Shown one piece after another: positions 22,957 through 29,845 of a stretch of DNA of 49,510 bases. The position numbers and the translations under genes were made by a program. The notes below the pieces were generated by a model. It did not search any database. It was not told the origin of the DNA and was given only the letters and a program-made list of their open reading frames with translations. This DNA comes from a virus: the IMG/VR virus record IMGVR_UViG_3300020419_000021, positions 1 through 49,510 of that record, one strand, 5' to 3'. Within the stretch, counting starts at the first letter, position 1, and every line of letters starts with the position of its first letter.

Positions 22957-23424
22957 TTAGTCCTTACTCTTTTTATTTTTATCTATATAATTTTGATAGA
23001 CTTTATGAGCCTGTCCCAAATCTTTTTTCTTTTCAGGATCCTTTGCTCTTTGACTTGCAACTTTAGCTCTTTGACTCATTGCTATAGCAGCCTGCATTTT
23101 ATGAGCATGTGTTTTACCTGAATTTCTTATCTTACTTACAGATTGATTTGCTTTTTCTTTATCTGTAAAACCTAAACCATGAATAGTTCCTTTAGGATTT
23201 TCATCTGTATATAGGTCTGAATGTTTGTCTGAACCTGCTTTTTGACCAGGTTTTCTAGCAATTCTAGGATTTTTTTCTGCTGTTAAACCAACTGCTCTTG
23301 CATGTTTACTACCTTTATTTTTTGGTGGTCTCATGTTACCAATACTTGCAATTGGATGAACACTATCAGGACTACCTAATGCAAATCCTCTAGTCATCAT
23401 AGAATATTCTTTAAACTTTTTCAT
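22957..23424 (-). CDS. Basic conserved phage protein, possibly capsid-targeted
   Basis: About 155 aa from ATG 23424 (an ATG at 23439 is also in frame). The segment HSDLYTDENPKGTIHGLGF, followed by a Lys/Ser helix and THAHKMQAAIAMSQRAKVA, is a recurrent small domain in marine phage and bacterial proteins, close to what I remember as DUF5872. The protein is very basic, like a DNA-associated internal head protein. Its start MKKFKEYSMMTRGF resembles the head-targeting tag discussed in the findings. Function unproven. Confidence 0.6.
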   Translation of the reverse strand: MKKFKEYSMMTRGFALGSPDSVHPIASIGNMRPPKNKGSKHARAVGLTAEKNPRIARKPGQKAGSDKHSDLYTDENPKGTIHGLGFTDKEKANQSVSKIRNSGKTHAHKMQAAIAMSQRAKVASQRAKDPEKKKDLGQAHKVYQNYIDKNKKSKD

Positions 23425-23809
23425 CAAATTGTTCTTCATGTGGTGTATTGTTCAATAAATCTTTTACAAATTTATCGTGAAAAGTTTGTTTCTTTTCTAC
23501 AATTTTTATTTCTTCTTTTTTAATACCACTTTTCTCATCAATTTTATCTTCTAGTTTATTTAGAGTTTCATTAATACCTTTGAGAACAACATTGTTATTA
23601 TCTGTGTTCTCTTTCACCATATTACTAATTTTCTTTTTGATTTTTTCCTGTTCAGCGCCTTGTTCTTTTTTTCTTTTCATCATTTTAGGCGACATAACAA
23701 CACCATCTGGATTCATATCTACACCACCATGAGCAACTGCATTTGTAGGTGCTTCTTCACTCATCTTATTAATGATTTCATCCATCATTTCTTTATAATG
23801 TTTTGGCAT
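23411..23809 (-). CDS. Hypothetical Lys/Glu-rich helical protein
   Basis: 132 aa. ATG 23809 is chosen because CGGAG lies 7 nt upstream; an in-frame ATG at 23860 would overlap the upstream gene more deeply. The C-terminal two thirds is a charged coiled coil (EQEKIKKKISNMVKENTD ...). A glycine-containing patch (VAHGGVDMNPDGVV) sits near residue 35. No family recognised; it lies among late virion-related genes. Confidence 0.5.
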   Translation of the reverse strand: MPKHYKEMMDEIINKMSEEAPTNAVAHGGVDMNPDGVVMSPKMMKRKKEQGAEQEKIKKKISNMVKENTDNNNVVLKGINETLNKLEDKIDEKSGIKKEEIKIVEKKQTFHDKFVKDLLNNTPHEEQFDEKV

Positions 23810-24266
23810 ATTCATACTCCGATACCAGTTCATCACCTTTTTCATATATGTCCACGCCAAAGCATGTCATAAAAGGCTCGTCATTTATTTCTGGTATTTC
23901 TTGACTTTCTTTTAATATTTCATTATATAAATTTTGTTCTTTTAAATAAGTTACAACTGCTGATTCAATTGCGTCTTTATGATTTATATAACTCTTATCT
24001 TCTTTAATTAGTAATGCTAAAGCAACACCAAAAGAACCTAATCTACTGCCTAGACCAACTTTTTTTAGTATTCTTTTTAAATTAAAAACAAATCTATGTA
24101 AAATTGTGTAGTGTTTTCTATCACCACCTTTTACATCTTTCATCTTAATTAAAACTTTACCATCTTTATCTATAATACCTCTTTTAAATGCTTGCATTTT
24201 TTCAAAAGGTGTTACTAAAGTTCTAATTACTTTATATGTTATTAATAAATCTATTGCTCTTGACAT
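23793..24266 (-). CDS. Conserved T4-like phage protein, unknown
   Basis: 157 aa. Features are LLITYKVIRTLVTPFEKMQA at the N-terminus, GIIDKDGKVLIKMKD, then YTILHRFVFNLKRIL and GSFGVALALLIKED. This series is familiar from marine T4-like phages as a conserved protein of unknown function. The middle is hydrophobic but not clearly membrane-spanning. The start overlaps the upstream stop by one base (TAATG). Probable virion or assembly role by context. Confidence 0.6.
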   Translation of the reverse strand: MSRAIDLLITYKVIRTLVTPFEKMQAFKRGIIDKDGKVLIKMKDVKGGDRKHYTILHRFVFNLKRILKKVGLGSRLGSFGVALALLIKEDKSYINHKDAIESAVVTYLKEQNLYNEILKESQEIPEINDEPFMTCFGVDIYEKGDELVSEYEYAKTL

Positions 24267-24628
24267 TATAGCGCCTTTAACATTCTATCTACATCTGCAT
24301 GTATTGGTATATCTTCTAGTTCATGTGAGTATAGATAACCAAGATAATTTAAACAAGATTTTAATATCGGCCAATATGGCTTATCAATTTTATATAACAA
24401 TAATGTTACAGCTGCGTCAGCGCCAAAAACATTTTGTAATACTATTAAATGATTTAATACCAATCTTATTTTAATATCACCTGTTATCCAATACTTACGA
24501 AATAACCTTTTTAGATACTTGAACCTTTTGATATCATCATAAAATTCTTCATCTTTTTCAAGTGTTGGGTTGTCATAATTTTGCTGAGCATATAACAACC
24601 AGTTATCTTTGGTTATCTCTTTGAACAT
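24266..24628 (-). CDS. Conserved T4-like phage protein (DUF7207-like), unknown
   Basis: 120 aa. The sequence FKEITKDNWLLYAQQNYDNP, EEFYDDIKRFKYLKRLFRKY, then RLVLNHLIVLQNVFG and LLLYKID matches my memory of a conserved cyanophage/T4-like family. It is all-helical, soluble, and coupled to the next gene. No biochemical role is known to me. The strong conservation pattern suggests an assembly or structural function. Confidence 0.65.
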   Translation of the reverse strand: MFKEITKDNWLLYAQQNYDNPTLEKDEEFYDDIKRFKYLKRLFRKYWITGDIKIRLVLNHLIVLQNVFGADAAVTLLLYKIDKPYWPILKSCLNYLGYLYSHELEDIPIHADVDRMLKAL

Positions 24629-24634
24629 AAAAGT

Positions 24635-25069
24635 CTATACTAATTTAGCAAAGACTTTATGAGAACCGTTTTCTAGTGTTTCAGATTTAAAATTAATCTT
24701 TAATCCACCTTCTTTTCTATGTGATATACCATCATCATTTAAATCGGAACCGTCAATGTCTTTACCAAATCTTCCGCCAAATTGTGAAACTTCCACAGTT
24801 GCGTTGCCTTCAGTAGGTACTTTAAAAGATAAACCAATAGTTGCTAATTTATTTGCAAGTTGCTCCATAGCAGCTTTAGGATTTAAATATTCCTGGTCTG
24901 CAATTGAACCTACAAATGCGTTAACTTTCTCCATTACTTTAGGGTCTTGTATATTGTGAGCACCAACATGTACATCATCAACTGCTTGTACTTCCGGTGT
25001 TCCTACATTACCTTTTCCGTATTTGGATTGAGTATGGTCCTCTTTTACATATTTTTTAAAAGATTTCAT
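24635..25069 (-). CDS. Putative internal head protein with targeting tag
   Basis: 144 aa. The N-terminus MKSFKKYVKEDHTQ resembles the T4 capsid-targeting sequence MKTYQEFIAE, with Glu10 as a possible prohead-protease site. The remainder has a helical section and a beta-rich C-terminus (GGLKINFKSETLENGSHKVF). No enzyme motif is visible. It begins a few bases before the stop of the coiled-coil gene upstream (ATGA). Likely an internal or scaffold-associated late protein, by inference. Confidence 0.5.
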   Translation of the reverse strand: MKSFKKYVKEDHTQSKYGKGNVGTPEVQAVDDVHVGAHNIQDPKVMEKVNAFVGSIADQEYLNPKAAMEQLANKLATIGLSFKVPTEGNATVEVSQFGGRFGKDIDGSDLNDDGISHRKEGGLKINFKSETLENGSHKVFAKLV

Positions 25070-25272
25070 TTCTCTTTTCCCTTCTTTTTACTTTCATCAC
25101 TTTGAGCCTTATTAATTAACTTACGCATTTGTTGTAATGCGCCATCAACTGCGTTCATGTTGGCCTTCATTTGTGATAAATCTAATTCTACTTTTCTTAT
25201 ATGACTAGCCATTTTGTCATAATCCGATTGTAAAATATTTTTTTCTTCAATTAACTCTTCTAATGTAATCAT
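25066..25272 (-). CDS. Small coiled-coil protein
   Basis: 68 aa, an almost uninterrupted heptad helix (LEELIEEKNILQSDYDKMAS ...) with a lysine-rich tail (ESKKKGKEK). No other domain. It could be an assembly chaperone or internal protein, by analogy with other small late proteins. The start lies 18 nt after the stop of the upstream structural gene, in the same late transcript. Confidence 0.55.
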   Translation of the reverse strand: MITLEELIEEKNILQSDYDKMASHIRKVELDLSQMKANMNAVDGALQQMRKLINKAQSDESKKKGKEK

Positions 25273-25290
25273 TATTATACCTTGTTAATA

Positions 25291-25752
25291 TTATGTAGTA
25301 GTAAATCCTCTACCAGCAATAATGTTCCAGTTTGAATTTTTAAACAATAAAACAATTGCTTCTCCAGGACCATTCAATAAAATGTTAGTTGCACCTCTTA
25401 AATTGGCAGGTGTAATTGTACAAATATTTGTTCCTGAAGTTGAAGTATTTAAAATAATTTTTAATTGTCCATCAGAACCATTTGCTAATGTAATTGTTCC
25501 GATAGCAGATGTAGCGTCAATCTCTGTAATAGATGAAGTTACATCAGCTGCTAAAGCAGTTGAACCGTCTGAAGTCAATTGCTGTGAAGCTTGAGTTAAA
25601 CCAAGCCATGTTGGAATATTGTTGAAAATATCTTGAGCAGCTATTTTTTTGTTGATTGGTGTTCCGCTAGGGTCGTCCACTACATGGAACAAATCTACGG
25701 CATTAAGACCGTCACCAAGGTCGGTCAATTGTGTGATTTTTTTATCAGCCAT
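25291..25752 (-). CDS. Predicted virion structural protein
   Basis: 153 aa. The start MADKKITQLTDLGDGLNAVD, then LFHVVDDPSGTPINKKIA, is typical of phage fibre or decoration proteins that begin with a short attachment segment. The rest is Thr/Ser/Gly/Asn-rich and beta-like (DGQLKIILNTSTSGTNICTI, ending in WNIIAGRGFTTT), as in fibre-tip or surface domains. A late box (25820-25827) and a strong Shine-Dalgarno (AGGAG) support abundant late expression. Confidence 0.7.
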   Translation of the reverse strand: MADKKITQLTDLGDGLNAVDLFHVVDDPSGTPINKKIAAQDIFNNIPTWLGLTQASQQLTSDGSTALAADVTSSITEIDATSAIGTITLANGSDGQLKIILNTSTSGTNICTITPANLRGATNILLNGPGEAIVLLFKNSNWNIIAGRGFTTT

Positions 25753-25819
25753 TTTTTTCTCCTATAAACCCTTAATGGGTATGCTACTGTAGCCAGTTGA
25801 CTACATCACTTTATTAATA

Positions 25820-25827
25820 TATTTATA
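25820..25827 (-). promoter_or_regulatory. T4-type late promoter box abutting a hairpin
   Basis: TATAAATA on the minus strand, directly next to the base of the 25828-25853 hairpin and about 70 nt before the structural gene at 25752. The context CTTATAAATAT is shared with the box at 26209-26216. Confidence 0.7.
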
Positions 25828-25853
25828 AGGGCGGACATATAGATATCCGCCCT
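25828..25853 (-). terminator. Strong hairpin between two late genes
   Basis: AGGGCGGA / TCCGCCCT, an 8-bp perfect stem, extendable by weaker pairs, with a 10-nt A/T loop. It is followed on the minus strand by an A/T-rich run. It lies after the 96-aa late gene and probably ends or slows its transcript. It could act on either strand. Confidence 0.6.
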
Positions 25854-25865
25854 ATATTTATTGAT

Positions 25866-25873
25866 TATTTATA
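25866..25873 (-). promoter_or_regulatory. Possible additional late promoter box
   Basis: A second TATAAATA on the minus strand, just past the stop of the 96-aa gene and before the hairpin. A transcript from here would immediately run into the hairpin, so its use is doubtful. Confidence 0.35.
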
Positions 25874-25876
25874 TGA

Positions 25877-26167
25877 TTAAGCGTCTGCTGAATTAGTTAA
25901 TGCAACTAAACACTCATGTGTAACTCTACTTGCTCTACCACCAGAACCAGTTATTTTTAGGTTCCAACCTGCATGTGCAACTTTATTAGCAGCTGTTTCT
26001 GAATCTTTATAGTTAAAAAGACCCATAGTAGTGCCAGTAATGAAATTATTAGCAGTTGTATCGTTGAACAAATCAGTTCTATTAGCCGAAGTAGGCTCTT
26101 TTCTGATAGCAGCTACTGACCATAATGGTGCTCCAGCAGCTTCGTCTTTATTAGTGTGTGATGACAT
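25877..26167 (-). CDS. Predicted virion decoration-type protein
   Basis: 96 aa. Pattern SSHTNKDEAAGAPLWSVAAI, a Thr/Asn-rich middle, and AHAGWNLKITGSGGRASRVT near the end. I recognise it as a conserved small late protein of marine T4-like phages, probably a capsid or tail surface protein. It has its own late box (26209-26216) and GGGAGAG Shine-Dalgarno, and a hairpin after the stop. This single-gene late transcript is consistent with a highly expressed structural protein. Confidence 0.65.
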   Translation of the reverse strand: MSSHTNKDEAAGAPLWSVAAIRKEPTSANRTDLFNDTTANNFITGTTMGLFNYKDSETAANKVAHAGWNLKITGSGGRASRVTHECLVALTNSADA

Positions 26168-26208
26168 ATTATTCTCTCCCTTTATTAGTTATTGGTACTC
26201 AATACTAA

Positions 26209-26216
26209 TATTTATA
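26209..26216 (-). promoter_or_regulatory. T4-type late promoter box
   Basis: TATAAATA on the minus strand, context CTTATAAATAT, about 40 nt upstream of the 96-aa structural gene starting at 26167. Confidence 0.7.
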
Positions 26217-26224
26217 AGGAAGAC

Positions 26225-26728
26225 TTATTTAAAACCGAGTTTTTTAAGTTGAGAGATGGTTCTTGCTGTGGAAGTGTGATGAATACCTATGCCACCTCTT
26301 TGTGTGAATTCTCTAGTATTCTTTTCGTAATCATCAATTAAGATTGCACTAGTATTTTTACCAGTTTGTGCGTAATCTTTTTTCTGATATCTTCTTACCA
26401 AGTTTATTCTATTGTTTGGTAAACCTATGTTTCTTTTAACCCACAATGTTTTACCTGGTATACAAGTTGGGTCCCTATAATCTTCAACATGTGCTGATAG
26501 AATATCAGGATTAAACTTTGATATGAATTGCCAAAGTTGTTTTCCACCTGCCATCCATGGCATTGTAGACCAAAAATCACCTTTGTTAACAATTGGATCC
26601 CACTTACCCTCTTTAGGCAAATTCATCCACTTCTTAATAGATACACCTACAGTTTTTTCTGCATGTTTTTTGAAGTCGCAAAGGACTCCATCCATATCAC
26701 AATATATTTGGGGTAATCCGTATTTCAT
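26225..26728 (-). CDS. HAD-type 5'(3')-deoxyribonucleotidase-like protein
   Basis: 167 aa. HAD motif I is IYCDMDGVLCDF (nucleophile and acid Asp, residues about 8-19), and the C-terminal acidic motif is AILIDDYEKNTREF. The helical cap region lies between. This is the plan of small phage and bacterial 5'-nucleotidases that remove phosphate from deoxynucleoside monophosphates. It follows its own sigma70-like promoter, so it is early. Exact substrate unknown; a general HAD phosphatase is the alternative. Confidence 0.75.
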   Translation of the reverse strand: MKYGLPQIYCDMDGVLCDFKKHAEKTVGVSIKKWMNLPKEGKWDPIVNKGDFWSTMPWMAGGKQLWQFISKFNPDILSAHVEDYRDPTCIPGKTLWVKRNIGLPNNRINLVRRYQKKDYAQTGKNTSAILIDDYEKNTREFTQRGGIGIHHTSTARTISQLKKLGFK

Positions 26729-26758
26729 AGTGTTTTAGTCCTTTCGTAGTGTAGATAT

Positions 26759-26787
26759 ACTATAACACATATCCACCATAAAGGCAA
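26759..26787 (-). promoter_or_regulatory. Sigma70-like promoter P5
   Basis: On the minus strand TTGCCT (26787-26782), 17-nt spacer, TATAGT (26764-26759). The start near 26752 leaves a 24-nt leader with AAGGA before ATG 26728. It isolates the nucleotidase from the late genes upstream. Confidence 0.7.
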
Positions 26788-26796
26788 GCACTTTTT

Positions 26797-27123
26797 TTAA
26801 GTTTTATAAACTATTTTTGGTTCAGTATCAATTTTAGTTGCTTTTTCACCAGTATCAGTTACTTTTTTAGAAGGCATTTTTTTATCGTCTTCTTTTTTAG
26901 TTGGTACCATAGTTTCAATACCTTCAGATTTTGCTTTATACTTATCATCTATCTTATTAAAAAATGCTTTCTTCTCTGCTGGTGACATTGAACCAATACC
27001 TTTACCAGCTTTGTCTAATTCTTTTTTAAACATTTTCTGGTAACCAGAATCTTCTCTATAAGAGCCTTGTTTTGATACAAGTTCTTCAATACTACCCGGT
27101 TTGTGTTTTAAATAATTCGTCAT
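26797..27123 (-). CDS. Small Lys-rich late protein
   Basis: 108 aa, very basic and polar, with a helical middle (SPAEKKAFFNKIDDKYKA) and a Lys/Thr-rich low-complexity C-terminus. No fold recognised. Coupled to the 791-aa gene by TAATG. Composition and position suggest an internal head or scaffold-related protein. The C-terminal part looks disordered. Confidence 0.5.
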   Translation of the reverse strand: MTNYLKHKPGSIEELVSKQGSYREDSGYQKMFKKELDKAGKGIGSMSPAEKKAFFNKIDDKYKAKSEGIETMVPTKKEDDKKMPSKKVTDTGEKATKIDTEPKIVYKT

Positions 27124-29498
27124 TATTTGCTCCCTCTAACTTGTTTCGCCAAGTCTTTATCTGCTTTACCCCAAGTTCCACTTCCTTTTGTGATAAATGA
27201 GTTTACTCTAGCAAAAGCCCATTGTTGCTGTGAAGCACCAGGTCGGTGTCCACCTCTCCAAGCAGCCATGCCTCTATCATATACTTTCTTTAAAATACCA
27301 TATGATATTCCAGATTTTTCGGCTTTCTTTTTTAAACCTTTAATCTGTTCATACATTTCTTTTGCTGGATGCTGTGAGTTTTCAGGTAACAATCTCAATT
27401 TACCTGCAACATATAAAGGGTGGTTTTTAATTGCTTTTTGAGCGTCTGATTCATCACCACCTTTATGTACTTTTACAAAAATTTTATTATTTTTTTTGAT
27501 AATTTTATGAGCAATATTTCCCATTGCTTTTTTAACATCTGCTTCAACACTTTCATTTGTTCTTTTTAATACTTTTTGAACATCTGGATGTTGAGATAAA
27601 CCTTTTGCAAGTTTCTCAATAGCTCTTACTGCACCTGAATAGTTACCTTGTTTGTATCTAGGGTCATTTGCAATACCATATGCTTGTTTAATTTGTTGAG
27701 ATGAAAATTCTAAAATAGTTTCTTCTTTCTTTAAAATCTTATCTGCAATTTCGTGACCTTTTTTGATTGTCTTTTTCTCTAAAGGTGGTTCATCATTCAT
27801 AACTTTTTTAGCCTGTGCCATACCTATTGCATAAGCGTCATCTTTTTTCATTTCTGATTTCAAAGCTTTATCTAATTCTTTTGCCTGACCAGCATGTGCC
27901 TTACTAGCACCTTTTAACATATCAATAATCTTTTTGATAGCAGGTCTATCTCTATTATCTAATTCTTCTTTGACACCGACCTTTTCTTTTTTCATTTTAT
28001 CTTTCATAAGTTTATAAGCAATGCCGACTTGAAGTAATGGCTCTCCTGTTTCAGGATTTGTTAATTTTTCAGTTTCTTTTTTAGCAACTTTTGCTTTTTC
28101 TGTTTCTGCTTTTATTTTTAATGATTGTATTTCATCATCTTTTTTATCTAAATCCGCTTTTAATTTATCAACACTTTCAGATTCTTTCTTTTCTGTATCT
28201 GCGTCAGCAGCTACATCATCTTTTTTAGGCAACTCTTCTTTTTTCTTTTTCATATCTTTGTCCATAGTCATGGCGTCATCTTGTTCTACTAATTTTGATA
28301 ACTGATTTATACCAGCGTCTTTGATTGCCAATTGTGTAGGTATATCCATATTCTTAATCATTTTTTTAACAGCGGGTGTTACATCTGAAGCCTTTTTATT
28401 CTTCCATGTATTTTTAATATTTTGAATTTGTTGTGGTGTTAATCTTGATTGTAGGTAACCTGCGTCTTCGGTTTTTAAATGTGAACCAGAAGCTAACTGC
28501 ATGTCTAAAATTTTTCTCATGTTACCTGATAACTCTATACCACCAGGTATGTCTTTTACTTTTAGACTATGTTGTTTTGCTAAAGATACCATATTAGATT
28601 TCTCTTTGTCGTTTCTGAAACCTGTAATTTTACCTGTGCCTTCAACTAAATCTTCCAGTTCTTCTTTTACAACTTCCTCTGGTACACAATTTGGTACTTG
28701 TTTACCACCTTTATTTTTCATACCAACTTGTTTATATCCTACCCAGCAAGCCTCTGTAACTGGATTATAAAAGTGTTGGTCTGCTTCTTCATCTATTGTA
28801 TAACTTTCTGCTCTCACATTTGCGCCGTAAAAATTCATTAAATCTTTTGCAAAGTTATTAAGGTCTTTACCTTTACCATCAACTTTGATAACTCCACCTG
28901 TTACTGAAACACCTAAATTTTGTTTCATTAAATCAGCGATTGCTTTTTTTCTTTTATCCATGTCTGATATAGTAACAGACATTTTTTTAAATTCGTGTAT
29001 TTCTTCTTCGCCTAGAATATCTTTTACCGTTTTTACAGGTAGTTTCATTACTTTAGCAATCTCAGCCGCTGACTTACCATCTTTTTGCATGGCATTTATT
29101 TGCGACATTTTACCTTCGCTTATTTCATCAGCAATTAAATCTTCTTCAAAGTCTTCTAGTTCTTTTTTCTTTGCTTCTCTAATCTGTTTAACTTCATCTG
29201 TTAATATTTCAACATCTTCTTTTCTAATCTGCATTAGTTGTTGAGCTTTGAAGTTATGTTTTGAAATTAATCTTGCACTAGCTAGTCCTGACACAAAAGG
29301 TATATCTGCTTTGTATAACATTGATAACATGTTTTTGTCACCATCAAATTTATCCATAATCTTCATTAATTTATTTGCGTTATCCATACTAATTTTCTTA
29401 TTTCTCATTGGCTCATAAGCCTTTTTTAAAGCCGCTATCTGCATTTGTATAGCGCCTTCATTTATGGCCTGTGCCATTGTTTTTCTATATCTACTCAT
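27123..29498 (-). CDS. Modular 791-aa protein, predicted internal head/core protein
   Basis: Several recognisable modules in series. They are an N-terminal helical part, an HTH-like segment (DGKSAAEIAKVMKLPVKTVK, about 140-159), and a Cys-containing module (EACWVGYKQVGMKNKGGKQV, about 249-268, then PNC). Next come a Lys/Glu coiled coil (about 412-480) and a helical repeat-like part (QAYGIANDPRYKQGNYSGAV, about 605-624). The C-terminal module is YDRGMAAWRGGHRPGASQQQ (about 740-759). These modules recur in marine phage proteins. Many [IL]-x-E positions (INE 12-14, ISE 126-128, LVE 284-286 and 403-405, ILE 595-597) match the T4 prohead-protease rule. Probably packaged and cut. Confidence 0.55.
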   Translation of the reverse strand: MSRYRKTMAQAINEGAIQMQIAALKKAYEPMRNKKISMDNANKLMKIMDKFDGDKNMLSMLYKADIPFVSGLASARLISKHNFKAQQLMQIRKEDVEILTDEVKQIREAKKKELEDFEEDLIADEISEGKMSQINAMQKDGKSAAEIAKVMKLPVKTVKDILGEEEIHEFKKMSVTISDMDKRKKAIADLMKQNLGVSVTGGVIKVDGKGKDLNNFAKDLMNFYGANVRAESYTIDEEADQHFYNPVTEACWVGYKQVGMKNKGGKQVPNCVPEEVVKEELEDLVEGTGKITGFRNDKEKSNMVSLAKQHSLKVKDIPGGIELSGNMRKILDMQLASGSHLKTEDAGYLQSRLTPQQIQNIKNTWKNKKASDVTPAVKKMIKNMDIPTQLAIKDAGINQLSKLVEQDDAMTMDKDMKKKKEELPKKDDVAADADTEKKESESVDKLKADLDKKDDEIQSLKIKAETEKAKVAKKETEKLTNPETGEPLLQVGIAYKLMKDKMKKEKVGVKEELDNRDRPAIKKIIDMLKGASKAHAGQAKELDKALKSEMKKDDAYAIGMAQAKKVMNDEPPLEKKTIKKGHEIADKILKKEETILEFSSQQIKQAYGIANDPRYKQGNYSGAVRAIEKLAKGLSQHPDVQKVLKRTNESVEADVKKAMGNIAHKIIKKNNKIFVKVHKGGDESDAQKAIKNHPLYVAGKLRLLPENSQHPAKEMYEQIKGLKKKAEKSGISYGILKKVYDRGMAAWRGGHRPGASQQQWAFARVNSFITKGSGTWGKADKDLAKQVRGSK

Positions 29499-29845
29499 TA
29501 GTTATTTACCTTTGCTCCTGCTCTCCATTGATAACACGACCAATATCTAGCCTTTGTTTTAGGACCTGGATTATCGCAATTGTGCCTTGCTCTAAAAGAT
29601 TTTCTTCTAGCCGGGTCATCTCTTTTAATACTTAAACCTGTTGTATCACCAAATGATACTTTTATAACATTACCTTTTTCGTTCTTAACATATACATAAA
29701 ACTTCTTACTACCACCACGAATAGGGTCATTTAATTTAACTTTTTTGCCTTGATACTCTGACTCTTCTAAAGGTTCATGTTCGTGTTCAAAGATACACTC
29801 TTCACATTTCTGGTCTATATCTTCGTATTCTTTAAATGTTTTCAT
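29498..29845 (-). CDS. Conserved phage domain protein with head-targeting-like N-terminus
   Basis: 115 aa. N-terminus MKTFKEYEDIDQ, then a short Cys/His patch (CEECIFEHEHEP), then a domain with EYQGKKVKLNDPIRGGSKKF, VYVKNEKGNVIKVSFGD and ARRKSFRARHNCDNPGPKTK, ending YWSCYQW. The last block is a common small phage domain, often in virion or head-protease-linked proteins. Cys and His residues could bind zinc. TAATG and ATGA junctions tie it to both neighbours. Function unknown. Confidence 0.6.
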   Translation of the reverse strand: MKTFKEYEDIDQKCEECIFEHEHEPLEESEYQGKKVKLNDPIRGGSKKFYVYVKNEKGNVIKVSFGDTTGLSIKRDDPARRKSFRARHNCDNPGPKTKARYWSCYQWRAGAKVNN

